DNA of 64,000 nucleotides from BPJU01 sp964425225 (GCA_964425225.1 CAYRMD010000019.1:1-64000); one strand, 5' to 3'. Counted from the first letter of the stretch, positions 28,440 to 37,845 are shown. The notes: a model not told the origin generated them from the letters alone. Translations and numbers: made by a program.

Positions 28440-29234
28440 CTAGCGAAGGTCCAGCACGCGAGGATCATCCGGCAGGCTCCGTGTCCGTAGATGGGCCGGC
28501 AGTGTGTATGTCTGGTTCGAGACTGTAATGTTCCGAATGTCCGAAATGCAAACACGTACGATTCGCTGATGTTGAGTCGAACGCCCAAACAGCCACCACG
28601 TATGGTGATCCGCTATGAGCCGATATGGCGCTAGCTGGATGCGGCGGGGCTTTAACGGCGGGTAAGGCAACCAACGCATTTCCAGCCGAAGCTGACGGCG
28701 CCGGACCATCCCCTCCAATATCTGCTCGACCAGATCCATTGTGTGAGCTGGATAGGTTGGTAACGGTAAATCGACCTCGCAGCAGTTCAACAGAGTTCCA
28801 ACCGCTTCACGGATAGAACTGGGGAAAGTGAGCATCAATCGTGCTAACGATTCCCGAACCGAAATGCGAAATTGGGGAACAGCACAAAGTACGGAAAGAT
28901 GCGAGGTCAACACCAGCTTAGCCACATCGCGAACCGACAAGCCCAGGCCTACCGGTAACGGTTCCGGCTCTTTTTCCAAACGATAGCCGCACGTTCGGTT
29001 ATCAAAAGCAATCCGGATCCCGGCACGGCGGATCAGGTTCAAATCCCGATAAATTGTGCGCCGGCTAACCTTGAATCGTTGCGATAGCTCTTTGGCGTTG
29101 AAAGCCGTGCCCCCTTGCAAACAGGCCAACAACCTAATGGTGCGCGCCTGTTTAGCGAACGATATTGCCGAGGCATTCTCACCCATAGCTGCGCTCGGTT
29201 CCCGAAGTTCATGGTGGTGGTGGGCTAGTGGCAC
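28440..29234 (-). CDS. HTH/WYL-domain transcriptional regulator
   Basis: Second WYL-type regulator in the window, 264 residues. Seen: HTH at about 45-85 (KELSQRFKVSRRTIYRDLNLIRRAG), wing-like CGYRLEKEPEP, and a WYL-like core at about 195-245 (IQLAPYRLIADHHTWWLFGRS, RIVRVCISDIRNITV). It is shorter than the first one and lacks a full WCX extension. A histidine-rich N-terminus (LAHHHHE) is present with the GTG 29234 start; ATG 29186 is an alternative that removes it. It converges with the exported-protein gene. No target is evident. Confidence 0.82.
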   Translation of the reverse strand: MPLAHHHHELREPSAAMGENASAISFAKQARTIRLLACLQGGTAFNAKELSQRFKVSRRTIYRDLNLIRRAGIRIAFDNRTCGYRLEKEPEPLPVGLGLSVRDVAKLVLTSHLSVLCAVPQFRISVRESLARLMLTFPSSIREAVGTLLNCCEVDLPLPTYPAHTMDLVEQILEGMVRRRQLRLEMRWLPYPPLKPRRIQLAPYRLIADHHTWWLFGRSTQHQRIVRVCISDIRNITVSNQTYTLPAHLRTRSLPDDPRVLDLR

Positions 29235-29409
29235 GTCACCCTGGACGTCTTGATCCGGTGTCAGAATCTTTCTATTGCCATAATCACCCCGATGGCTGGT
29301 ATCCCATCAGATACACAATGGCTAGCTACACGTCGGCTTGTCTGCTACCCGGAGCGCGATACATTGGTCAATAGGAAGGAGGTCGATGCGCGACGGTCCG
29401 CAACTGCCC

Positions 29410-29437
29410 TTGCAAAGGCAACTGTGCGACCTATAAT
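29410..29437 (+). promoter_or_regulatory. Promoter upstream of tRNA-Gly and tig
   Basis: TTGCAA (29410-29415), 16-base spacer, TATAAT (29432-29437), a near-consensus sigma-70 promoter placed 38 bases before the tRNA 5' end. It probably drives the tRNA and may read on into trigger factor. Confidence 0.6.
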
Positions 29438-29475
29438 CGCTTCCAAAGCGGAGGAAGCTGCCTTATCGGCTTCAT

Positions 29476-29548
29476 GCGGGTGTAGCTCAGGTGGTAGAGC
29501 ACAACGTTGCCAACGTTGTTGTCGTGGGTTCGAGTCCCATCACCCGCT
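29476..29548 (+). tRNA. tRNA-Gly (anticodon GCC)
   Basis: A complete cloverleaf can be folded: acceptor GCGGGTG/CACCCGC, D arm GCTC/GAGC, anticodon stem CAACG/CGTTG with loop TTGCCAA (GCC), variable TTGTC, T arm GTGGG/CCCAT with loop TTCGAGT (one G-T pair) and discriminator T. CCA is not encoded. It sits upstream of trigger factor, which starts 84 bases later. Confidence 0.96.
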
Positions 29549-29631
29549 TTCGCAAAGGACAGGAGAAATGCTCGCCCTGACGTAGCCGCGACGGGTGCTG
29601 CGTCGGGGCAATTGTCTCTATAGGTGACTCC

Positions 29632-31122
29632 ATGAGCGACGCTGAGAAAGTAGACGCGCCGGAAACCCGTTCGGCCAGCGAGTCCCAGACCGAGCCTCGA
29701 CGAAAGCTGGCGCTAGAAGTCGACATGCGACACACCGATGCCTGCCAGCGGCACGTGATCGTAAAAGTTTCGGCTGACGACGTCCAGTATTATCGCGACA
29801 AAGCTCTCGATAACTTGGCCGAAGCAGCCGCCGTGCCCGGTTTCCGACCAGGACGGGCACCGCGCCAACTGGTGGCCAATTTTTATCGGGATAAAATCAG
29901 CGAACAAGTCAAGGCCACTGTCGTACAAGAAGCCCTCGCACAACTCGTCGACGAAAAGCGATTCGTACCCATAAGCGAACCCGATCTGAATTTGGATTCG
30001 ATCGAACTGACCGTGGATGGACATTTGACGTTCGAATTTGACATCGAGGTAAGGCCGGAGTTCGAGCTTCCCGAGTGGAAAGGCTTAACCTTAGAGGAGT
30101 TATCCTACGAGCCGACCGAGCCCGATATCGAACGTCAAATTTCGCTCATGCTGGAAAACCACATACACTACGAGCCCATTTTGGAACCAGCGCAGAAGGA
30201 AGACCTCATCGAAGTGCGTTTGCATTTAATGGAAGACGGATCGGTCGCCCGTTCTAGTCAGGAAGCCGTTTTCCATCTGCGCCCAGTGTTAATGTGGCGC
30301 GATGCGCGCATTGAAAACGCAGATCAACTTCTGGTGGGTAAAAACGCCGGCGAACGGGTAGCGGTCAAAGTGCAACTGGCGGAAACTATTCCGGACGCCC
30401 GTTGGCGAGGGCGTTTAGTGGATGGGGAACTAGAGCTCATTGAAGTCAAACGCGCTCGCCGCCCGGAAATTACGCCTGAACTGCTCCGAGAGCTCGGCTG
30501 TTCCTCGTACGAGCAACTTCGAGATCGTGCTCGCGAACAGCTTGTAAAACGATTCCAGTTCTACCGCGACGAATCGATGAGCCAGCAAATCACGGATGCC
30601 CTTTTAAAAAACGCCCGTTGGGACCTTCCTGCCTCGTTGCTAAGACGGCAAGTAAGGCGTGAAACAGAAAGACTGGCTAGCGAGTTGGCTTGGCGTGGAT
30701 TCAACCAGCGCCAAATCGACGCCTACACGAACCAGGTCCGCCACGAACTGCGAGAAGAAGCCGCCGCACGGTTACGGCGACATTTTATTCTCGAACGCAT
30801 CGCCGAAGAATTGGACATTACTCCCTCAGAAGAAATGGTGGACCGGTATGTCGAAGAAGTGGCTCGTGCGCGGGGGGAATCGCCACGGCGGCTGCGAGCC
30901 CGGCTAGAAAAGACGGGTAACCTCGATGGAATACGTAATCTCATCGTCGAAACCCTAGTCTTGGCCGAAATCCGAAACCATGCCCAAATCGTTCGCAAAC
31001 CGTTCAGTTGGGAGGAAGAGTCTAGCTCGGCCGTAAGCCAGTCAATTTTCTCCGAAAAAGAAATCCCCTTGGCACGCAGCGATGAGCCAGATACCCTCAT
31101 CAAACCGACGAGCCACGGCTAG
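29632..31122 (+). CDS. tig: Trigger factor, ribosome-associated chaperone
   Basis: Folding helper at the ribosome exit tunnel with an FKBP-like domain. Seen: the ribosome-binding signature VPGFRPGRAPRQLV in the N-terminal domain (about residues 70-85), a middle PPIase-like region (EWKGLTLEELSYEP to ELELIEVKRARRP) and a long charged helical C-terminal domain. 496 residues is slightly longer than the common 430-450, due to a 25-residue polar N-terminal extension and a C-terminal tail. The stop lies inside the next gene: clpP starts at 31082, a 41-base overlap, so the two are translationally coupled. Trigger factor followed by clpP is a common bacterial order. Confidence 0.95.
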   Translation: MSDAEKVDAPETRSASESQTEPRRKLALEVDMRHTDACQRHVIVKVSADDVQYYRDKALDNLAEAAAVPGFRPGRAPRQLVANFYRDKISEQVKATVVQEALAQLVDEKRFVPISEPDLNLDSIELTVDGHLTFEFDIEVRPEFELPEWKGLTLEELSYEPTEPDIERQISLMLENHIHYEPILEPAQKEDLIEVRLHLMEDGSVARSSQEAVFHLRPVLMWRDARIENADQLLVGKNAGERVAVKVQLAETIPDARWRGRLVDGELELIEVKRARRPEITPELLRELGCSSYEQLRDRAREQLVKRFQFYRDESMSQQITDALLKNARWDLPASLLRRQVRRETERLASELAWRGFNQRQIDAYTNQVRHELREEAAARLRRHFILERIAEELDITPSEEMVDRYVEEVARARGESPRRLRARLEKTGNLDGIRNLIVETLVLAEIRNHAQIVRKPFSWEEESSSAVSQSIFSEKEIPLARSDEPDTLIKPTSHG

Positions 31123-31810
31123 ATTATTTACCGGACAGACTCCCGTCTTTCCTGGAGGAGGACGCTCGCAACCCATGGAGCAACTACCCGGATCCCTCGG
31201 CAGCCTGTGGAACTCCTATACCTACCAAACCTACCAGCGTCAGCGCATGTTGACGTTGGGGGATCTTCTATTGGAAAACCGGATCGTCTTTCTCCAGGGC
31301 GAGATCTACGGGCCGACGGCCAATGAAGTCGTCATGAAGCTCTTGTACTTGCAAAGTGAAAACCGTCGAAAAGAAATCCATTTGTATATCAACTCTCCGG
31401 GAGGCGATATTTACTCGACCTTAGCCATCTACGACACGATGCAAATCCTAAGCTGTCCGGTGGCTACGTACTGCGTCGGACTGGCTGCCAGCGGTGCTGC
31501 TGTACTTTTAGTCGGAGGTTCCAAGGGAAAACGCTTTGCACTCCCCCATTCTCGTGTAATGCTTCATCAACCATGGGGAGGGGTAGGAGGTCAAGTCACC
31601 GACATTGAAATCCAATGTAACGAAATGCTCAGGGCTCGTGAAACGCTGAACCAAATTTTGGCCTACCACACCGGACAAAGTATTGAGAAAATCGCAGCCG
31701 ACACAGATAGAGACTTTTACATGACCGCCGAACAGGCCAAGGAGTACGGCGTGGTGGACGAGATTTTGTATAAGCCGGCGGCCGTCGTGGATGAGGAGGC
31801 CGAGCGTTAA
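31082..31810 (+). CDS. clpP: ATP-dependent Clp protease proteolytic subunit 1
   Basis: Serine protease subunit that forms the barrel used by ClpX/ClpA-type unfoldases. The triad is in place: S137 (GLAASGAA), H162 (MLHQPWGG) and D211 (DTDRDFYM). The residue after the catalytic serine is G instead of the usual M (AASMGA), a difference typical of second-type ClpP paralogues. The chain carries about 55 residues before the conserved MLTLGDLLLENRIVF start of the fold, longer than usual, so a processed propeptide or a later start (for example ATG 31175 or 31247) is possible. It overlaps tig by 41 bases and is followed by a second clpP 42 bases downstream, so two different subunits are likely co-expressed. 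Confidence 0.94.
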   Translation: MSQIPSSNRRATARLFTGQTPVFPGGGRSQPMEQLPGSLGSLWNSYTYQTYQRQRMLTLGDLLLENRIVFLQGEIYGPTANEVVMKLLYLQSENRRKEIHLYINSPGGDIYSTLAIYDTMQILSCPVATYCVGLAASGAAVLLVGGSKGKRFALPHSRVMLHQPWGGVGGQVTDIEIQCNEMLRARETLNQILAYHTGQSIEKIAADTDRDFYMTAEQAKEYGVVDEILYKPAAVVDEEAER

Positions 31811-31852
31811 CCCGGAGAATAGCTCAGCCTATCCCCAAAAAGGATCCTACGT

Positions 31853-32482
31853 ATGCCGCTGATCCCCTATGTCATTGAAAAAAGTGGTCGCGAAGAGCGG
31901 GTCTATGATATTTATAGCCGCTTACTCAAAGACCGCATCGTGTTCCTCGGCAGCCAGATCACCGACGAAGTGGCCAATGCCGTTGTGGCGCAGATGCTGT
32001 TCCTTCAATCCGAAGATCCGAAAGCCGACATCCATCTGTACGTCAATTCGCCGGGCGGCAGCGTCAGCGCCGGTTTGGCCATCTACGACACAATGCAATG
32101 GGTCAGTTGCGACGTGGCAACCTATTGTATCGGGCAAGCCGCTTCCATGGGGGCCGTGCTCTTGGCGGCTGGCACCGCCGGTAAGCGCTATGCCTTGCCA
32201 AATGCTCGCATCATGATCCATCAGCCACTTGGCGGGATGCAGGGCTCAACCGAGGACATTTTGATCCATGCCAAAGAGTTTCGGCGAATCAAACAGCGAT
32301 TGAACGAAATCCTCTACCGGCACACCGGCCAGTCCCTGGAAAGGATCGAAAAAGACACGGACCGCGACCGGTTCATGACGGCCGAGGAAGCAGCAGCCTA
32401 TCGGTTAATTGACAAGGTCATTGAAACCGTGAAATCGGTGGTCCCTGTGCCCGGAGGTCAAGGCACCGACACAAGTGGATGA
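31853..32482 (+). CDS. clpP: ATP-dependent Clp protease proteolytic subunit 2
   Basis: Canonical ClpP of 209 residues. Triad S98 (GQAASMGAVLL), H123 (MIHQPLGG) and D172 (DTDRDRFMT). N-terminus MPLIPYVIEKSGREERVYDIY is the usual short axial-loop form. AAGGA lies about nine bases before the ATG. It is the classical paralogue beside the divergent one at 31082; together they may form mixed heptamers as known in bacteria with two ClpPs. No clpX follows in this window; the next gene is an unrelated lipoprotein. Confidence 0.96.
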   Translation: MPLIPYVIEKSGREERVYDIYSRLLKDRIVFLGSQITDEVANAVVAQMLFLQSEDPKADIHLYVNSPGGSVSAGLAIYDTMQWVSCDVATYCIGQAASMGAVLLAAGTAGKRYALPNARIMIHQPLGGMQGSTEDILIHAKEFRRIKQRLNEILYRHTGQSLERIEKDTDRDRFMTAEEAAAYRLIDKVIETVKSVVPVPGGQGTDTSG

Positions 32483-32548
32483 TCTGTGCACAACGCTTGA
32501 TGCGAGGGAACGCCCGCCTGCTTCGGCCTCTCATGGAGGAGAGGTATT

Positions 32549-33442
32549 ATGAGAAAGTCTTATACGCAACTCCAAAGACTTCCAAGACTAATTGTAGGGT
32601 TTGTCTTCTTTTGGCCATTGCTGGTCGCATGCCGACATCAACAGTTGCGAGAGGCGTTTTTGGTTGAGGCATTCAGCGCAGAGACGCGCGCAATTGAGGA
32701 CAAGGTGTACGACCTAGCTTATCGAGTCGAGGATTTGGAACAGAGAGTCGATCGCCTGGAAGGTGCTGCCGGGCAAGGCGGTTCGTCTCAAGGCAAGGCC
32801 CTACCTCGACACCGCCCCTCGGCACCCTCGCAGGAGATTCCGGACTTAAGTCCTCCGGAAGTTGATCCGGGGCGTCCGGTAACCCCCGAGCAACTGCGCC
32901 GTGGCTCTTCGTACCGACCTGGAGGTCGGTCAGGTGAGTTTGTCGCGGCCCTCGATGCTGCTGGCGACGAACTGCCCGATCGCTTGCCGCAAGCCGATCC
33001 ACAATCTGTCACGCTGCACATTGACCAGCGGACCGCGTTAGCCGATTGGGATGGCAAACCTGGACCAGACGGAGTGTGGCTCGTCTTCCGGGCAGAAGAT
33101 TCCGACGGACAGCTCATCAGTCAAGGCGGTCGAGTAACCGCGGTTTTGCTGGATGCCGTATCTCGAACACACGTCGGGCGATGGGAATTCGACGCGCTTA
33201 CGGTTCGCCGCGCTATTCGTTGGGACGATCCGCCTGCCGCATTCGTCTTACCACTTCGATGGAAGCAAACACCCCGCAACCTCCAACTTCACTTGTTCAT
33301 AAGATGGGAAGACGAATCGGGACGACGTTGGGAAACGGACAGTCCTATCGATGGCTCGGGCAGTTCTCAGCAAGCTGCCCAATGGCAGGCCCGCAGCAGC
33401 GGTTCAGCCACGCATGGTCCTCCAGCCGCTGTATACCGCTAA
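32549..33442 (+). CDS. Predicted lipoprotein with coiled coil, function unknown
   Basis: 297 residues. The N-terminus is a lipoprotein signal: basic start, hydrophobic core and lipobox LLVAC at about residues 25-29. A coiled coil follows (IEDKVYDLAYRVEDLEQRVD), then a proline-rich linker (about 75-140) and a beta-rich C-terminal domain (TLHIDQRTALADWDGKPGPD, FVLPLRWKQTP). A strong GGAGGAGAGG lies before the ATG. Probably anchored to the outer side of a membrane. I do not recognise the domain. It follows clpP on the same strand but looks like a separate unit. Confidence 0.75.
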   Translation: MRKSYTQLQRLPRLIVGFVFFWPLLVACRHQQLREAFLVEAFSAETRAIEDKVYDLAYRVEDLEQRVDRLEGAAGQGGSSQGKALPRHRPSAPSQEIPDLSPPEVDPGRPVTPEQLRRGSSYRPGGRSGEFVAALDAAGDELPDRLPQADPQSVTLHIDQRTALADWDGKPGPDGVWLVFRAEDSDGQLISQGGRVTAVLLDAVSRTHVGRWEFDALTVRRAIRWDDPPAAFVLPLRWKQTPRNLQLHLFIRWEDESGRRWETDSPIDGSGSSQQAAQWQARSSGSATHGPPAAVYR

Positions 33443-33723
33443 GCGGTAGCTCACGGAACGGCGGCAGCCGACATCAGATCGATCGGCCTTTCGCGGCTAT
33501 TTGGTGAGCGGATCTTCCCACGCCTTCGCCTTGACCCAATTGCCTCGTGCTCCGGAGTGACTTTCGGAAACCGGCAGTATTGGAAGTAAACCGGGCCGGT
33601 GGCGATTCATCCGATCACCGCCGACAGTATGACCTCACCGATCCAGGTGAGAGAATACCTTTGCTTCTTTGCGCGAGCACGCTTTACCCGGCTCAGTTTG
33701 CACCTGAAGGCCTTAGTGGAGCC

Positions 33724-33987
33724 CTAAAATTTAAGATGGGGCGCCGCCTGGTGGCACGTTTTGCATCGACGTCGATTGGGGGCAAGGCGCTTACCGCATT
33801 TTGGACACCGAACTGCTTTAATCGGCGCGCTCGCTTGGTTCGCGGACGAAGTCCCATAGCCTTGATCCTTTGTTCGCGACGGTGCTGTCAGCCTCCGATC
33901 CACCGGGGCCCTTGTCTCGCAGGCAGCCGACGCTACCGAGGGCACATCCGATGCTGCTCCGAGCAACCCGAAGTACGGAAACATCAA
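33724..33987 (-). CDS. Possible small zinc-ribbon protein
   Basis: 87 codons in a 790-base space (33443-34229) between two plus-strand genes. The C-terminal end reads CPKCGKRLAPNRRRCKTCHQ, two CXXC knuckles spaced as in zinc ribbons, followed by APHLKF; the first 50 residues are polar and unremarkable. There is no good Shine-Dalgarno sequence before the ATG. The motif is too orderly to ignore, but a chance frame cannot be excluded. The rest of the gap holds nothing else visible. Confidence 0.45.
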   Translation of the reverse strand: MMFPYFGLLGAASDVPSVASAACETRAPVDRRLTAPSRTKDQGYGTSSANQASAPIKAVRCPKCGKRLAPNRRRCKTCHQAAPHLKF

Positions 33988-34229
33988 ACCGAGTCACGGG
34001 CAGTAACCAGCTGCCGCGTACCATCGAGCCACACGGTGGAATGCACCTCCTAATTGGTTTAGTATGAAATTTACCGCCAAATGCTGATGCCGACAATTCC
34101 AACCCAGGCTGCTAAACAACTTGTGTTGCTCAATATTAAGCCTACTAATATAATGAACAGCGCCAGGCTCGTGGATGGAACGAATCTTCTCGCATCCTGC
34201 GGAACACAGCACATCAGGCGGTTGAACTT

Positions 34230-37223
34230 ATGGTGGGCGATCAAATGGCTGACAGCCAAGCAAGCAAGACACCGGGTCTGTCGGCCGCAGCCCCGGGCGA
34301 GGAGCCGTTGCACGCCCCATGGAACGGCGGCACTGGGGCACCGGGATTTTCTCCACCAGCCGTTTCCTGGGAGGAGCAAAAGACCGTCATTTCGCGCCAG
34401 CCTCCTCCCGTCGCCAGCCCCCCCACTCGGAGAATGTCGGCTGCCGAGCAGGTGGCTCAGCAATTGGTCGGCCAACGGCTCAGCCATTTCGTATTGGAGG
34501 AGTTCATTGGCGGCGGGGGTATGGGAGCTGTGTTTCGCGCCACAGACACGGCTTTAGGCCGGACGGTGGCTATTAAGGTTGTATCCGGTGCCAGTCACGA
34601 CGAGGAGGCCCTGCGGAGGTTTAAGAACGAAGCGCAAAGTGCGGCCAGGCTAGACCATCCGAATATCGCGCGCGTTTATTACGTCGGGGCAGACAAGGGA
34701 TGGGATTTCATCGTTTTCGAATATGTCCAAGGTGTAAACCTCCGCGATTTGGTAGCGCAGCGTGGTCCACTGCCCATCGATGAAGCGATTTCCTACGCCG
34801 TGCAAGTGGCCGCGGCATTGGAACACGCATTCCAGCGAGACGTGGTGCATCGCGATATCAAACCTTCGAACGTTTTAGTTACCGCCGACGGTGTCGTGAA
34901 GCTCGTCGACATGGGCTTGGCTCGTTTACAAATGGATACGACCGACGAGTTAACTGCCAGCGGTGTGACTCTGGGAACTTTTGACTACATTTCCCCAGAA
35001 CAAGCCCGAGACCCGCGTCAGGCCGACGTGCGCAGCGACCTTTATTCGCTCGGTTGCACACTTTTTTTCATGCTGACCGGTCGGCCACCCTTCCCGGTGG
35101 GCACCGTGTTGCAAAAACTATTGAGCCACAGTTCCGTACCCCCACCGGATCCTCGCCAATTCCGCGACGACGTCCCGGCGGAATTGGCGGCGGTGGTGTT
35201 GAAGTTACTAGCGAAAAGTCCCGCCGACCGGTATCAAACGCCATCCGAATTAGTGGCCGAATTGGTATTGCTGGCCGAACAACTTGGCATTGCTTTCATC
35301 GGTTTTCGACCAGCGGTCGTGGTGGCTCCAGCATCCCCAACCCCGCAGTGGAGACAAACTCTACCGTGGGTAGCTGCTGTAGTAGGAATTGTGGTGGTCG
35401 CGTGGCTACTGGAGTTATTGAGTGGACCGGAATCGATCGCCATCGGACCACCTCGCCTTCCAGTAGCCAATGACGCATCCAGCTCGGTAGCTCCGCCCAA
35501 GGCATTGCAAACTGGTTCGCCGCCCCTGGATTCGTTGTCGACAGGTGAGATGCCAGTACCGGTGACACCTCCAACGTCCACATCTGATGGCTCAGCCAAC
35601 GCTAGTGCGTCACCATCAGGCACCGACCGGGGTTCTTTGGGTGCGTCGATATCGTCCGCAACAGCAGATGCTTCGTCGCCTCCGATGCAGCCAAGTGAAC
35701 CCGTCAGCCCTACGCCCGCGTCTTCCCCAGCGAGTGCGACGGCGGCGCCCACTTCTGAGTCGCCGATGCGGTTTCCTTCCGATAAGACTGAAGGAACACC
35801 GGCTCCTGCGCTTAGCCAATCTCCGACGGCCGCTCCGTCCAGTTCTCCAACGTCCGGACCTGAATCGGGCAATGCCACTGGGCCAATGGTAGCCAGTACA
35901 AATACTGCGCCGGCAACGGCGCAAGTCGTGACCGGGCCATCCGTCGATTCCAACGTGCCTCCGGTGCCGAGGATACGTCGCATTATTGTCAGTCCCGTAT
36001 CGGTCGAGGTACCGGCGGATGCACTGTTGGTTAGCTCCTTGATGAGCGCTTTCGATAAAGTAGCGCATCTGGAGAACGTAGACCGGATCGAACTGTGGCA
36101 CGATGGGCCAATGGAAGTCCGATCGCAAGTTATCAACATTCCCGAACGATTGGAAGTTCATGCCGGCGCCGGGTTCCGACCGGTGATATGGTTTAGACCG
36201 CAAATTGGAATCTTCGGTTCGGAAACCCGGTTCTTGACTATGCGCGGCGGTAATTTTTTGTGGAACGGGATTGATATCGTGGCTTTGCCGCCTGCGGACG
36301 TATCTACCGATTTAGCGCTGTTTGCTTTGGACGATATTGACAGTTTTCAGCTTCAGGATGTGACGATCAGCGTGTTGGACGCTGCAGCCCAGCCTGAGAA
36401 AGTTCGTGTCCTGGAGCTTTTGCCATCGCGGATGGCGCCAAGTGCCGAGATGCGAATGCCGTTAGCCGCCACCATGCGTTTGCCTCCGCGTTTTCATTTG
36501 GAAAGAGTTGCTGTCCGGGGTGCCGTCACGATGCTCTACGTATCGGCCGCTCAACCACTGGAGTTGCTTTGGCAGCAGGGATTACTCATTACTCCAGGAC
36601 GGTTGATTCAAATCGGTGGCACTAGTGATGCCTATAACTGGGATGCCGAATGGCAAATCCGCTTAGAGCACATCACGGCTGCGGTTGAAAAAGGGTTGGC
36701 TGCCGTGGTGGTGGATACCGAAGGCTCACGGCCGCTCGATGGCAGCCTCGAGTTGTATGATTGCGTCCTCATGACGTCTCATGACGTGCCGCTGATCGAC
36801 TTCCGCGGCGTTGCATCGTTTGATCAAGCGGAAAAAGCTCTTCGGTTCCGGGGGGACAGGAATTTCTATCCGACACGGATGAGTGCGATGATGGGAATGA
36901 ATCGTGCTATGCGCCGCATTCGTTGGCGCATCCTTACAAGGGATGGGCTGGTACGCGAATATGGATTCGACGACAAAGACGCCGAATGGTATGAAGAAAA
37001 ATCTGCGAAGGAATCCGTTCTTTGGAAAGAGCTACCGCCTGCCTTTGCTGATGTGCCGGCACACCGCCAAACCCGTGCACAGTACGAAATGGATACCAGT
37101 GCGCGTAACCCGGCGCGGGCCGCTGGCTTTGATCCGGCGCTACTGCGCGAATTCCCCGCGACGCCGGCGCCCGTTCCATTGGACGTGCCTGCACCAATGG
37201 CTCCGATGCCGTTGAACCGCTGA
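34230..37223 (+). CDS. Membrane-anchored Hanks-type serine/threonine protein kinase
   Basis: 997 residues. A low-complexity N-terminal 80 residues is followed by a kinase domain (about 84-350): glycine loop GGGGMGAVF (94-102), VAIK lysine K116, catalytic HRDIKPSNV (207-215), metal-binding DMG at 227-229 where DFG is usual, and activation region GTFDYISPEQARD. Then a transmembrane helix (about 378-397), a serine/proline/threonine-rich spacer (about 400-590), and a C-terminal domain (595-997) predicted outside, with parallel-beta-like runs and no recognised fold. The DMG variant is tolerated in active kinases. ATG 34230 or 34245 may start it. Such sensors are abundant in planctomycetes; ligand and substrates unknown. 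Confidence 0.92.
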   Translation: MVGDQMADSQASKTPGLSAAAPGEEPLHAPWNGGTGAPGFSPPAVSWEEQKTVISRQPPPVASPPTRRMSAAEQVAQQLVGQRLSHFVLEEFIGGGGMGAVFRATDTALGRTVAIKVVSGASHDEEALRRFKNEAQSAARLDHPNIARVYYVGADKGWDFIVFEYVQGVNLRDLVAQRGPLPIDEAISYAVQVAAALEHAFQRDVVHRDIKPSNVLVTADGVVKLVDMGLARLQMDTTDELTASGVTLGTFDYISPEQARDPRQADVRSDLYSLGCTLFFMLTGRPPFPVGTVLQKLLSHSSVPPPDPRQFRDDVPAELAAVVLKLLAKSPADRYQTPSELVAELVLLAEQLGIAFIGFRPAVVVAPASPTPQWRQTLPWVAAVVGIVVVAWLLELLSGPESIAIGPPRLPVANDASSSVAPPKALQTGSPPLDSLSTGEMPVPVTPPTSTSDGSANASASPSGTDRGSLGASISSATADASSPPMQPSEPVSPTPASSPASATAAPTSESPMRFPSDKTEGTPAPALSQSPTAAPSSSPTSGPESGNATGPMVASTNTAPATAQVVTGPSVDSNVPPVPRIRRIIVSPVSVEVPADALLVSSLMSAFDKVAHLENVDRIELWHDGPMEVRSQVINIPERLEVHAGAGFRPVIWFRPQIGIFGSETRFLTMRGGNFLWNGIDIVALPPADVSTDLALFALDDIDSFQLQDVTISVLDAAAQPEKVRVLELLPSRMAPSAEMRMPLAATMRLPPRFHLERVAVRGAVTMLYVSAAQPLELLWQQGLLITPGRLIQIGGTSDAYNWDAEWQIRLEHITAAVEKGLAAVVVDTEGSRPLDGSLELYDCVLMTSHDVPLIDFRGVASFDQAEKALRFRGDRNFYPTRMSAMMGMNRAMRRIRWRILTRDGLVREYGFDDKDAEWYEEKSAKESVLWKELPPAFADVPAHRQTRAQYEMDTSARNPARAAGFDPALLREFPATPAPVPLDVPAPMAPMPLNR

Positions 37224-37344
37224 GAGCTTCTCGCCTGGCCTTTCGACCGCTTCCCGAATTGGACTTCTTCAAGGCTGGTGTAGAACCGATAGTAGCATTT
37301 CCCCATCGAGCTGACAGGATCGTAGCCCGCCTCTAGCCGTTTGT

Positions 37345-37692
37345 GTGGGTCACGTTTGTAGGTGAAAAATTCTTAGCGCAGAGGCGCAGAGGATAGTATA
37401 ACTAAGCTGGCGACATCCGCTGTCGGCTGGGAAAGAACCATTGTTGCCCAAGGCCTCTACATGGTGCCCCGCTGATGATCATGCCACGGCTTGGGTTAGC
37501 TATTTTCACCAAAATCACCAGGGTCGTGCGAAAAATTCGTGATTAAACCGCTAACCGATCTTGGCAGGTGTCTGTTTTACTGGGCCTTGGCTCGTTTGCG
37601 TCAAATCCTCACGCCCATGAAATGGCAAATGCCCAACACGCATCACAGCGGAGTTCTGAGCGCGAACAACTTACCTACCATCAAGACGCACA
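37345..37692. repeat. 350-base dispersed repeat, copy B
   Basis: Partner of 18859-19213, same orientation. Landmarks: TAGGTGAAAAATTCTTAGCG, AGAGGCGCAGAGG, AAAGAACCATTG, TTTTCACCAAAATCACCAG, GCTCGTTTGCGTCAAATCCT and ACCATCAAGACGCAC. The left end carries the GCGCAGAGGCGCAGAGG module shared with the shorter palindromic repeats. Confidence 0.8.
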
Positions 37693-37744
37693 CACCTGGC
37701 AAAGGCAAAAAGGTGACGGTAAACCCACCTTGCCAAAACGGGAC

Positions 37745-37845
37745 GTTACAACGTAGCACGAGCCCAAGCGCTCAGTCCAGTCGTGCATACTCTGCTTCTG
37801 CATCCCGTTGCGCCTTTGCGTCTAAGCCTCTTGGCGTTTAAGTAC
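37745..37845. repeat. Right-arm fragment of the palindromic repeat family
   Basis: Contains GCATCCCGTTGCGCCTTTGC and GTCTAAGCCTCTTGGCGTTT, the complement-type arm of the GCGCAAAGGCGC repeats. It directly follows copy B, so the two may form one composite element. Confidence 0.5.

Noticed and set aside
26708..28588. A 626-codon frame on the minus strand
   Set aside because: It lies antisense to the signal-peptide protein at 26849-28372, has no family features, and is a typical mirror frame of a long gene.
35234..36139. A 301-codon minus-strand frame inside the kinase gene
   Set aside because: It is opposite to the serine/proline-rich spacer; low-complexity DNA keeps the opposite frame open by chance.
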